From Carex sylvatica (lineage: Eukaryota > Streptophyta > Magnoliopsida > Poales > Cyperaceae): DNA of 64,000 nucleotides. Position 1 is the first letter of the stretch. The number at the start of each line of letters is the position of its first letter. A model generated the notes under the pieces. That model did not search any database. It was not told the origin of the DNA and saw nothing but the letters and a program-made list of their open reading frames with translations. The stretch lies in the NCBI GenBank assembly GCA_964058845.1, contig CAXKVR010000038.1:310001-374000 (forward strand), written 5' to 3'. Below are positions 10,742 to 21,179 of the stretch, piece by piece. A program made the position numbers and the translations under genes.

Positions 10742-12712
10742 TGTTAGTTTGTAATAATCTAGAAGTCAATAATACGATAAATTATCATAAAGCTTTGTTC
10801 ATGAATTGAGTGATTAAATAAACTGTCATTTTGTTGCCTTGAATATTATTACATTTATGAATCATTCCTTTATCTGACTAGAGTCAATAACTGGAATTGT
10901 GAAACTTCATAATATAGATGTTATATATTCTTAAAAGTCACTAACCGAGGTAATTAGCAGGAACACTAATTAACCGTTACAAGGTTAGTATGTGGATTGA
11001 AAGATGGTCAAGTTTTACAGACCACTGACAAGAGATGTCATTTTAATCACATAGATACATGTTCTAGGAACATGGTATTTGACAGACCCCGAATGAAACA
11101 TTAAATGGAATTGTGTACGTGTCATTAATGTTTTCATTCAGTGTTAAGTTCTAAAGTATGAGGTATTCATCTTTCCTACTAATAAATGTGTATGTGTGAT
11201 TGTTATCTAACGCTGTCGGTAAAACGCAGTTATAACGGTAGCTTTTCGGTACACATAACTTAGCTGAGGTAGTGATGGTTTACCAAAAGTACTATTGTCC
11301 CTCGTATCTCTATACGAGCTATAGCATCACTGGGCCCCTTGATAGAGTAAGATTATCTGCTAGCGGTATAATTACAAGAGTAATTATATTTGATAATCTG
11401 CTCAAGATCAAGAAAAGATTAAGTTTGCAAGGATGACACACACCTACCTTGAAACTGATCTGATAGCTATGAGACGAAAGAACTGACACGAGTAAAATAG
11501 TTTACTGGATCGTGATATTGTACAGTACAGCATCATCTGTGTAATTGGATGGTCATGACGCGTTATGCCAGATGCCTCTCATGATTATAGAAGTTAAAAC
11601 AGTTTTAATTCTATTTACCAACATAACACAGATCCTATTGGGTCACACCGTATAGGAGCTAATTGGAGAATCTTATTGATTAATTATAAATTGATTATAA
11701 TTAATATTAAGATGGTTATAATTAATTATACATGATATAATTAAATTATAAATGTCATATAAATTGGCAAAGCAAAAACAAAAGGTTAATTTATAAACGT
11801 ACCCGTTACGTTGTATAAAAGTTACCGAAACAACAAACCGCAAGAAATATAATTGTTCAGAATAATTATACGGATGTTAAATTAAATTTGGGCCAAGGGC
11901 ATTTTGGTCTTTTTACACATGACATGTCATCATCCTTATCCACATGACATGTCATCATCCTTATCCATTCAATGGCATTTCCGTAAATGGCATTTTGGTA
12001 AATGGCATTTCCGTAAATGACATTTTCGTAATTCCTGAACCTCCTCAAATGCCTATAAATAGAGGGGTGAGGGTAAGAGAAAAACTTGCTAATTCACATC
12101 GTATCGGATTGTCAGATCGATTCGAGTTTCTATTTTCTCTCTTTTTCGGTTGCGGTAGTTTACGGGATTCGGGATTCGGAAATAATAGATTTGCGAAATT
12201 CGCGGTATTTCTATTTTTGCTTATTAGTGAATCAAAATAACTGCGGGTCGTGAATAGTGTTATTTCGTCCTTTTCTCGGTGAATAGTGTTTTTGCAGAAA
12301 ACCGTGGTTTACGGTATTTCTGGCAATAAGAAATAAACCGCTCTCTGGTTAGTCCTGGTGGATAACCGATAGAGGTATCACACGTGTGATACTCCGAGAC
12401 GAGTCATTCCCTGGTGTAGCTCTTCTCGCTCGGTCTGCTTTCCAATCAGAATTTGGAAACAAGGTATATACAAGTTATATTAATCTATTTAACTGGTAAG
12501 TAGATTAATACTTTAGAAATCAATTATGGAGTAGATCTGTAAAAGGATTAAATAGGGTTCTGATGTCAAAGGAATACGGAAGGTGGACCCCTTGGAATGT
12601 TTCCTGACATACCCCGTTTAATCCTTGGATTAAGATTAGAAGTAAAATTTTTGTTTTACGTTCTTTCCGCACTTAATCAAATCAATGGGTTTGAACTGTC
12701 AAAACCCCAACA
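10742..12712 (+). repeat. 3' LTR of copia A
   Basis: This LTR is 1971 bp, the same length as the 5' LTR, and differs from it at about ten positions seen by eye. Examples are GGATTAAAAG versus GGATTGAAAG, and GCGAAAGTCG versus GCGAAATTCG. It ends CCCCAACA, followed by the target duplication AATAG. Confidence 0.95.
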
Positions 12713-12717
12713 AATAG

Positions 12718-13127
12718 TGTGTTTACGGTATTTCTGGCAATAAGAAATAAACCGCTCTCCGGTTAGTCCTGGTGGATAACCGATAGAGGTATTATACGTG
12801 TGATACTCCAAGACGAATCATTCCCTGGTGTAGCTCTTCTCGCTCGGTCTGCTTTCCAATCAGAATTTGAAAATAAGGTATATAAATGTTATATTAATCT
12901 ATTTAACTGGTAAGTAGATTAATACTTTAGAAATCAATTATGGAGTAGATCTGTAAAAGGATTAAATAGGGTTTTGATGTCAAAGGAATACGAAAGGTGG
13001 ACCCCTTGGAATGTTTCCTGACATACCCCGTTTAATCCTTGGATTAAGATTAGAATGAAATTTTTTGTTTTTACGTTCTTTTCGCACTTAATCAAATCAA
13101 TGGGTTTGAACTGTCAAAATTCTAACA
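12718..13127 (+). repeat. 3' LTR of copia B, second part
   Basis: The sequence resumes in the B LTR exactly where 3397 left off (GTGT, then TTACGGTATTTCTGGC) and ends in CTAACA at 13127. It differs from A at many sites. After it, minus-strand copia coding sequence begins at once, so 13127/13128 is the right border of element B. Confidence 0.88.
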
Positions 13128-13840
13128 ATTTTTTCACGTAAACAAGATTCGCATGTGTTAATTGATTCAAGATCAAATTTAACAAGAAGTCCAATCTCGT
13201 GTAACTTCTTCATGCGTTTCTCGTTTATATGACCAATGCGACAATCCCACATGTAAGTCGTGCTTTCATGAGACTCTTTGAGTCGTTTGTTATTGATGTT
13301 AAACACGAGTTTGTTCATTTCTAACATATAAAGACTATTCATCATACAAGAGGATCCATAATATGTCTCATTTTTATAAATAGAACATCTATTTTCTTTT
13401 ATAACAAATGAGAAACCATTCATCTCTAGACATGAGATTGATATGATATTCTTGGAAATGCTAGGAACAAAATATACATTTTCAAGTTCCATTACAAGCT
13501 CGCTAGGCAAATACAACTCTATTCTTCCGACTGTAACGGCTGCAACATTTGCTCCGTTTCCAACTCGGAGTTATATTTCCTTGTTACGTAACTTCCTCTT
13601 ATTTCTCAGTGCATTCATATTTGAACAAATATGAGCACATGATCCGGTATCCAGTAACCAATCATTAATAGAAGTCGTAACATTAACTTCAATATCATTA
13701 ATACCAGAGATTGAAACTTCTGAGTCTCTCCCAGATTTCAGATCTTCCAGATACCTCAGGCAGTTTCCTTTCGAATGACTTTTACTACTATAGTAAAGGC
13801 AGTCAGAGTTAGCAAAAACATTTATCTTGGGAGTGTTCTA
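13128..13840 (-). pseudogene. Copia C zinc knuckle, protease and pre-integrase
   Basis: On the minus strand the protease motif reads WLLDTGSCAHIC (about 13640-13665), so the active-site DTG is intact, unlike in A. A protease C-terminal segment follows (ENVYFVPSISKNIISISCL). Next comes the pre-integrase domain with its expected His and Cys residues (CRIGHINEKRMKKLHE, then CESCL). The zinc knuckle near 13770-13790 reads C-L-Y-Y-S-S-K-S-H-S-K-G-N-C, again with Tyr in place of the second Cys. The coding sequence is cut at 13128 by element B. Confidence 0.8.
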
Positions 13841-14284
13841 ATTAAAAGCCTGCTTCCCTTTGCCTTTGTACTTAGGAGCCACTTTCCTTTTCACTTTCTT
13901 AATTTTTCCCTCACCAGCTTGGATCATGAGGACAAAAGAGCTCTTTTTCATGTCGCCATCTGCGATCCTCAGTATCCCTTGGGGCTCCTGCAAGCTCTTA
14001 TCCATCCCATGCTTATACAAGTTCATGATAAACCCCGAATAGCTAGGAGGAAGTGAGTTCAAGATAATGTCCGTAGCCAACTCATGGCTCAACGGATAGT
14101 TAAGCTTCTCCAGTTTCTCAACATCGCTTGTCATACGAAGCATGTGAGTACTGATAGAGTTGCTCTCAACCATTTTAGATTTAGCATGGACTGGTGTGTT
14201 TAGGACATATTCATTTTTCTCACTTGGTAGCCAATTTTCTTTTTCGAGTAGGGAACATAATAAGACGAATGTTTCTTTAGCCAT
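13838..14284 (-). pseudogene. Copia C Gag (N-terminally short)
   Basis: The open frame of 148 codons starts ATG (MAKETFVLLC) at 14284. It contains the conserved Gag segment HELATDIILNSLPPSYSGF and a lysine-rich tail (KYKGKGKQ). A typical copia Gag has roughly another 200 residues before the part seen here. Either the family has a short Gag or the N-terminus was lost before this copy and A separated. A trailing stop in the tail separates it from the zinc knuckle. Confidence 0.75.
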
Positions 14285-15982
14285 ATGCTACAACGTTAAA
14301 ACTAAATATTTTTAGCTTTGTTCATGTAATGTCTTATTCCAATAATAAAACTCCCACTGCAAATTTGTTTTATTCCCTTTTGCAGTAGGACCAAGATCCC
14401 TATTTTCATTAATGTACAAGCCAGCTTTTACGCATGACTCAACCATTAGTTATTTTTAGGTAAGAAAACTTGCTAATCACATCTTCTTGTGATTCTTGGT
14501 TTCGTTAAAACAGCACGTATTTTTAACGAAGACTTTGCCCCAAGCCCAAAACTGTTTTGGCAATCATTGTTAAATAACCTCACTCTATTTGGTTTGATAT
14601 GTCGGACATAACCCTCGACCACCAAAGGTAAAAGGCAACGCTTGCTGAGCAAGACCCATCAACCAATGAACATTGATGTGAAGAGGATAGAGTAGGAAGG
14701 AAATATTACTTAATTAATGGGTTTGTGTTTATGTTTAACAGTGCAAGCAATCTTTAAAAGAGGTATGTCAGAAATGATACTGAATGTGATCCCATTTCTA
14801 TCTTTCTCAAAGACCTCTTTCATATGCTTCGGTAAGCAATCATGGAAAGGAAGTCCGCTAGAAAGAATACCGACAATGTGATCCCACATTCATATCTTTT
14901 TCTTAAAGGCCTCTTTCACATGCTTATCTTTTGTTAAGAAGTCAGTTCTTGAAACTGACTTTGGACTACCTTACGGACACGTGAAAGTCGTATGCTAGAA
15001 AGACAAAGGTGAGTTCCTTCACAAATCTTTCTTTGGCATCATGTTTTTTTTCACAGTTCCTTTGAAAGTGATAAATCTAATTTACACTTTTCATATCAAA
15101 GCAGTAAATCTAATTTACTTATATACGGGACCAAGTCAGGTATATTATTTATCAGTTACTAATTCTTTATTTTGCAGCTATGCTCAGTTCTTATTTATAC
15201 TGTTAAAGCACATAAACAACTTATATGTTTTAAAATCAGATATTCTTTTCGGTCCATAAAGCAATTTTGATAACGTGACAAAGTTCCTTTTCGGCCAACC
15301 ATTAGGACATGTAAAAGGGGCTCCCAGGAAAGACCGGGGTCACGAGGACCGCTTAGACTCAGTCTTTCTTAGACAGAACCATCTCTTTTATGGTGTGGAA
15401 ATGACAGCTCTTACTAAGGTACTTTATTGCTTCATCATATTCTTCGATGAACTTTACTTATCGAAAGGTTTTCGAAAAGGCGAAAGAGTTACATTTTGCC
15501 ATTTCAAAAGCATTAAAGTAATTTGGTAACGTGACAAAGTTCCCTTTGGACCAGCTATCAGGACACGTAAAAGGGGTTAGTCGAAAGCCGAGACTTTTTT
15601 TGACATTAACCTTGTCTTTTACGGGTGGAGATTAACAGCTCTTACTCAGGTACTTTATTGCTTCATCATATTCTTAGATATACTCAAATGCAGTTGAAAG
15701 TTTTTGAGAACGAAAACATAAAGAAAGCATAAAATCTTATTTTATCTTTCTCGGTCGGAAAACCAATCCAAGAAATGTAAAAGTTTACATTTCATAAGAA
15801 AGCATAAAGAAAGCTTAAATCTAATTTAACTTTCTTAGTCGGTAGAATCGAACCAAGAAAATCTCATTTCTAATCGGTTTGGACTTAAGCTGCAAATGTA
15901 AGAATTAAACCGATATGCGGTATATGCATCTAATTTGCATAAGTTATAACTTTTAGAAAATCAATCAGCGGGAGAGCCTTGC
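14285..15982 (-). other. Untranslated leader of copia C
   Basis: This is the inverted counterpart of 5382-6990, with the same hairpin-forming modules (GTAAAAG and CTTTTAC arms around 15310-15390 and 15565-15630). Extra related modules at about 14760-14940 carry 'gatccca' and 'cctctttcacatgctt' segments. No gene is seen. Confidence 0.6.
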
Positions 15983-15994
15983 GCTCTGATACCA
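15983..15994 (-). other. Primer-binding site, initiator tRNA-Met type (copia C)
   Basis: GCTCTGATACCA on the plus strand is the reverse complement of TGGTATCAGAGC. It directly adjoins the LTR start TGTTGGGG at 15996. Confidence 0.88.
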
Positions 15995-15995
15995 C

Positions 15996-16107
15996 TGTTG
16001 GGGTTTTGACAGTTCAAACTCATTGATTTGATTAAGTACGGAAAGAACATAAAAACAAAAAATTTTACTTCTAATCTTAATCCAAGGATTAAACGGGGTA
16101 TGTCAGG
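15996..16107 (-). repeat. Truncated 5' LTR of copia C
   Basis: 112 bp match the last part of the A and B LTRs in inverse orientation. The similarity ends within TGTCAGG at 16107. The remaining 1.8 kb or so of LTR is absent. Confidence 0.85.
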
Positions 16108-17029
16108 CAAGTTGTAACTATTTTCAAAATTCTTTTTGAATAACAATCATTAAATAACATAAAGTTTATGTTTTTTTTTTTAAATAGATACAACTTTTTT
16201 AAAATTAAATGTACTAGAAGGATGATAATATTTTCTATATTTACCTAGAAATGACTTTTGAATCGGGATCAATAACTCAGAATCCAAGTATTTTTATTTT
16301 TTTTCAATAACACATAAAGAAATATATTAATTTTTCTTACAACCGTGAAAAATCCGATCTAAAAAATATTGATCCGAGTTATTTGTTGCAATCTTTCTAA
16401 TAAATTAAATTATATTGTATTCCTTCTATTTTCAAATAAATATATTCAACATTTCTAATAATTCAATATAAAAAATATTTTTTTTAAAAATTTTATGTTA
16501 TGTAAAAAAAAGAAAAAAAAATTGAGTTCGATTAATTATTAACCGGAAAAAATTGTTGAAATGGGTTAAATCCTGTCCGGTTAGTTATTAACCGGACAAA
16601 ATCAATCAGTCCAGTTATTTATTAACCGAACAGGGTATTTTTCGAATTTCTGCGCGAAAATGGATAGATTCAGTAATTTAATATGTTTTTTGGGTATTAA
16701 TAAAAATTTCGGCTCATTTTTTATTGTCAATTTGTGATGGACCTTTTCATTTGTTTATATTTTATTTTTTGTTCAAAATTTTGAGTGAGTTGGGCTTAAA
16801 TTAAAAAAGGCCCGTCTGTCTATTATTTTGGGCTAAATTCAATAAGGAGGCCCTCGCTGCATTAGATTCCGAATTACCAATTAGAAAGCTTGCTTCAGGC
16901 AAATAGCCTACTAACTTAGCTACTAGCCTACTAACTTTCTATATGTCAGGAACGAGCTGCACAATCAACTACAGAATAACGAGTGAGAAGAAGGGTTAGT
17001 GACCATTCGGCGCTATCTAAATACACTTG
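16108..17029. other. AT-rich stretch without genes
   Basis: I see no coding sequence. 16246-16490 belongs to a dispersed repeat also found at 18951-19165 and, in part, at 25125-25290. At 16520-16640 three short copies of a 'ttagttattaaccgg' unit occur, one of them a near palindrome (CCGGTTAGTTATTAACCGG). Confidence 0.5.
16246..16490. repeat. Dispersed AT-rich repeat, copy 1
   Basis: It shares the run 'gaatccaag' and the phrase 'gatcaataactcagaatcc' with 18955-19003. The downstream part around 'gagttatttgttgcaatctttctaataaat' resembles both 19090-19130 and 25145-25180. No ends or duplications are clear, so the class is unknown. Confidence 0.5.
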
Positions 17030-17037
17030 ACGATGCG

Positions 17038-18552
17038 TAGTGGGTTGCAAAAACCCGATCCGGGCCGCCCGTATCCGACCCGTCCGTGCCCGGTATCCGG
17101 GGTACTCGTGCCCGAGCCCGGGCATAGGTCGGGTACACGGGTAGAGGCATAAAACGGGTAAGGTACGGTTATTTGGTTTAATAACCGGGCATATCCGGGC
17201 ATACCTGGCCCGAATTATGTCCGTACCCGCCCGATCCGACTCGTCGCCCGATCGTACCCGATCCGACTCGTCGCCCGATCGTACCCGATCCGACTCGTCG
17301 CCCGATCGTACCCGATCCGACTCGTCGCCCGATCGTACCCGATCCGACTCGTCGCCCGATCATACCCGATCCGTACCCTAACCCTATACCTGTACCCGTT
17401 AAAATTTCAAAAAAAATTCAATTTTTTTTTGAAATTTCAAAATTCCCACCGGTTCAACCGGGTCCGGACCCACCGTCCTCTTGGTTTTTTTTTTTTCCAA
17501 TTTTTTTTTCAAATTTGTTTTTTCAAATTTTATTTCCTCTCCAATATTTTCTTTAAATACTCCATCTTCCTCTAAAAAAATTCACACTCTCATTCTCTCA
17601 TCTCTCAATCTCTCATTCTCTCAATCTCAATTCTCAAATTTTATTATTCTCAATTTTTTAATTTATTGTTTAAAACAAATATAGTTGTAAATTTAATTTA
17701 TTTTACAAATCCAAATTACGAAATTCGGCACCTCCCGCAAGATTTTTTCGCGAGATTTAAAGGTAACATTTATTTCATTTTAGATTAATTTATTAAATTT
17801 CTAACATCTTTTAATCTTTATGGTTATTTTTTTTAATTATAAATTACTAAACATTTCAATTGATTTTTAAATTATTTATTTTAAAGAAGAATTACTAACA
17901 AAGAAAAAGTTAGAACTCCGCCTATGTTATTTTACATAGCCGGTCCCGAACCCGGAATTAAGGAGGAGAATAACTTTTATTTTTTAATCTATTGTTTTAA
18001 AATAATTCATAATTATTTTTAAAGTAATTGATTTAAGAAAATTTTTATTTTTATTTTATTCTTTTAAAGTTTATGATTTAATTATATTTTTGATTTATAT
18101 TTTATTTAACCTATTAAAAAAAAATGAACGTTTAGAAAATATATTATAGATATAAATAAATTTTGAAACTATATAATTAGAATGAGAATTTGAAAATAAA
18201 ATAAAATGACTCGTGTAAAGAAATAAATAAATATATTTGTTTTAAAATAAAAAAATAAAATATATTTTATTTAACCTATTTGAACTATTCTGATTTTAGT
18301 CGAATTATAAACACGTAATGATATTCATACAACACCGTAAAAAAATAATAGAAAAAATAGAAAAAAAATAGAAAAATAAATAAAAAATCAGATCGGACCA
18401 GCCCCTACCCGGACCGCTCTGCTCGTCAAGAGTACCCCGGGCACGGATATAAGACGGGCAGAGCACGAGCTTTAAAAAAATACCAGTGATACCCGACCCG
18501 TGGTACCTGAATACCCGTGATCGTCCGGCCCGTACCCGTTAGCATTACACTA
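17038..18552. mobile_element. Non-autonomous hAT-like element, 1515 bp
   Basis: The 8-bp flanks are identical: ACGATGCG at 17030-17037 and at 18553-18560. This is the duplication size of hAT transposons. The ends are imperfect inverted repeats, TAGTG...GGGCC at the left and TAGTGTAATGC...GGGCC on the reverse strand at the right. The subterminal 150-350 bp on both sides are rich in 'cccgacccgtacccg' motifs. The middle is AT-rich and contains a promoter-like segment near 17555-17600 with pyrimidine-rich DNA after it. No transposase frame is present, so it is a deletion derivative that would need an enzyme from elsewhere. Confidence 0.8.
17227..17370. repeat. 27-bp tandem repeat in the hAT-like element
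   Basis: About five copies of a 27-bp unit (CGTACCCGATCCGACTCGTC...) stand head to tail with almost no differences. The array lies in the left subterminal region. Its reading in one frame (GSGTIGRRV repeated) is a by-product, not a gene. Confidence 0.9.
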
Positions 18553-18950
18553 ACGATGCGGGACCAAGTGGCAGAGAAATTAAATCAATTAAATGGAGAA
18601 GACAGTGTTGTTTTGATTGGAGACAATTTTTATTTTATTTTTCCACTTGGTGACTTGTGAGCAGTTAGAATGATAAATTTGTAATTTCTCTTTCGTTGTT
18701 ATATATGAGCTATAAAATAAAATAAGCTGAAAATTATGAGAATGAGACACCAACTTAATCAAATTGATCTCTTTTCTCATCTCTTCCATTCTTCTTCTCA
18801 TCAATTCCATCAAAGTTGTTCTAATTATCTCAAATTAGCGTTTAATTGATGACTAGTTCAAGCTTCCGTTTGCATCGCAGTTATTTTATTATTGCTAAAA
18901 TATTTGTAATATCATAAAATTACATTGAGTATATTTAATTTTTAAAAAGT

Positions 18951-19165
18951 TGTATCTAGAAGTGACTTTTGAACGGAGATCAATAACTGAGAATCCAAGC
19001 ATTTCATTTTTTTTCTAATGACAAATAAAGAAATATATTAATTTTTCTTACGGCCGTAAAAAAATCCGACATGAAAAATATTGATCTGAGTTATTTGTAG
19101 CAGTCTTTTGAATAAATCAAATTATATAGTATTTCATCTATTTTTAAAGAAATATATTAAATATT
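18951..19165. repeat. Dispersed AT-rich repeat, copy 2
   Basis: This aligns by eye with 16246-16490: 'agaagtgacttttgaacgg', then 'gatcaataactgagaatcc', then 'gagttatttgtagcagtctt'. It suggests an old repeat family in this region. Confidence 0.5.
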
Positions 19166-20032
19166 TCTAATACTTCAAAACAAAAATAAATAAATTATAA
19201 ATACTTCTATTTAAATAAATAAAAACTGAAAAATAAAAAAATCCAGAAAAAAAAATTCTGGTTTTAGTTTTCAAAATTTGCGATTTGGTTATTTTTTTAA
19301 CTTTTTTTTGATATAAATAAAAAATTAGCGTATATGGATATATATATTTAAAAATATATTGAACAATTCAAAATTCAAAATCGACTTGAAAAATAATCTT
19401 CTACAATAGAGTCTAACTTGATAATACAATATGTGTGAATATTTGCTTCTTAATAAAATTTATAATATAAAACCCAATCAAGAAAAAATCTGCTTCCATC
19501 TTTAAAGAAAGTCAAAAGAAAAAGTCAATATGCTTCATTTAATGTGATAGCAAAACTAAAGTTTTGTCCAACTGGGGACTGATATGACCGGATCAGATTT
19601 CCTACATAATTCTCTATTGACGAAACCGAAGCGTACTAAAAAAAAAAAAAAAAACAAAGGTTGTGACTGCACAACTTTTTTTACTACGGTTCGGTGCTAC
19701 TTTTCAGTACCACATCAGAGTAGGTCCGATGCCCATTGGACCTACTTTGGTTCGATGGGTGATCTGGCCATTCAAATGCATCAAGATTTGTGTGCTCTGT
19801 ATTAAAATTTGTATTGTTTTTATCATTTTTTGTGCAAACAGACCTTAATGCTAATCGTACGGTGATAGAGCTAATTGAACCTAAAAGTAAGTTCAATCCC
19901 TATCGGACTACTCCTATCTCTTTGAGTACACAACCTTATTATAATTTCAGAAATATGAGAATTAAAATATATAAAAATCTTAATTTCTACAAAATAATTA
20001 ATAATTATTTAGAAATTCATTTCAGTCGCTGG
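19166..20032. other. Gene-poor AT-rich stretch
   Basis: No convincing gene is seen. At 19685-19765 there is a short inverted repeat (AGTAGGTCCGAT and ATTGGACCTACT). Small open frames here have no recognisable similarity. Confidence 0.45.
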
Positions 20033-20040
20033 ATGTAGAT

Positions 20041-20772
20041 ATATAGGGGTGTCAACGGGTACAGTAAAAGTCGGGTGGAAGCATTTTCATATCCATATCC
20101 ATCACAAATTATCATTACCCGTACCCTACCCTTACCCGTTACAAATTGCCTTATCTTACCCTTATCCGTTGTAGTTGTCGGATAACGAAACGGTAGCGGG
20201 TAAATAACGGTTAATACTTGTATAATAATTTTTTTATTATTTATTAAATAAAGCACTAAGACACATTTATTTGTCACATATATAATCACATTGCTAATAT
20301 GAAAATTAATTTCAACTAAATTATTTTTTTTATCAAAACACAAATTAAAAAAACAAATATTTATGTTCTTTAATTAAAAAAATCAGGCATGCAAATAAAA
20401 GCAAGATGGTCAATTATTCAATTGTTTTAACAGTGAATTATGTTTAACGCAATTACATAAATAGTCAATTGTTCAACTTAGAAAATTTAATAAATTTTAT
20501 TTTCTAAAATCAAAAATAGTTGTCAGTTAGACCATTGGAGATGGATAATAATTCAATACTCATTAAGATATATAATATATATATATTTTTTTATATAATT
20601 ACCCAATCGGGTAACGGGTACGAAATAGGTTTTACCTGTATCTTTACCCGTTTTGATAACGGAAAAAAAATTTATCCGTACCTATATCCGATAAATTTAC
20701 GAAAAATAATCTTACTCATACTCATCTGATCAAATTTGTGAATACGGTATGAATCTGTCATTGACACCCTAG
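20041..20772. mobile_element. Non-autonomous hAT-like element, about 0.73 kb
   Basis: The direct repeat GATGTAGAT flanks the element (20032-20040 and 20772-20780), compatible with an 8-bp duplication ATGTAGAT. The left end reads AGGGGTGTCAACGGGTA. The right end, reversed, reads AGGGTGTCAATGACAG, matching the hAT terminus type. Subterminal 'acccgttac' and 'gggtaacggg' motifs occur on both sides. No transposase frame is present. The exact end bases are uncertain by two or three positions. Confidence 0.7.
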
Positions 20773-21007
20773 ATGTAGATGCTCATTATTATTATTTCGA
20801 TATTTTCTAAGAAATGAACGGATCCTAATTCCACGAGAAGCTGACCTGCACGGTTGCACCCGTTCCCGCCCGCTTTACCCGTGTTCTCCCTCGACATAGC
20901 ACGCTGTGATCAAATTGCGTCCTAGACAAGGTCTACAACGAAATAGTATAACTGGGACTTGGAAAATCGAGGTTTATATTGTATGACAGGTTTACTTATT
21001 TGCCCCC

Positions 21008-21036
21008 GTCTCTCTCTCTCTCTCTCTCTCTCTCCG
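21008..21036 (+). repeat. CT microsatellite in the leader of the SIZ1-like exon
   Basis: An uninterrupted (CT)n run of about 26 bases is followed by CCGTCTC units. It lies about 150 bp before the proposed start codon. Pyrimidine runs of this kind are common in plant 5' leaders. Confidence 0.8.
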
Positions 21037-21179
21037 TCTCCGTCTCCGTCTCTATCGCACTTCTCAGCTCCCTCTATTTCCATTTCACTCTCTCCCCCTC
21101 TCCCTCCGCCATCCTACCTCTTTTCTACACCGAAATTGAGTTTCAATTTTGTCACAATTTTGGGGGCTAAAGAGCTAAT

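Larger units (their letters stand above)
3398..12712 (+). mobile_element. Copia element A: full-length LTR retrotransposon, nested in the LTR of B
   Basis: The element has two LTRs of exactly 1971 bp (3398-5368 and 10742-12712), each TGTTAG...CAACA. The five bases before it (3393-3397, AATAG) and after it (12713-12717, AATAG) are identical, so the target duplication is perfect. An initiator-tRNA-Met binding site (5370-5381) and a polypurine tract (10731-10741) are present. Gag, protease, integrase, reverse transcriptase and RNase H follow in the copia order. Every reading frame is broken. I counted about ten differences between the two LTRs by eye, so the insertion is recent. It lies inside the LTR of B, and the flanking B sequence reads straight across the insertion once A is removed. 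Confidence 0.95.
13128..16107 (-). mobile_element. Copia element C: 5' part of an inverted copy of the same family
   Basis: On the minus strand this reads LTR end (15996-16107), primer-binding site, leader, gag, protease and GAG-pre-integrase. It stops at 13128 where element B inserted. Its coding sequence ends in the same segment that A has near 8110-8140. The LTR is cut at 16107 within a TGTCAGG motif, after which unrelated AT-rich DNA begins. C is therefore the oldest layer of the nest. Confidence 0.85.

Noticed and set aside
17178..17363. Open frame with repeated GSGTIGRRV
   Set aside because: It is only the translation of the 27-bp tandem repeat.
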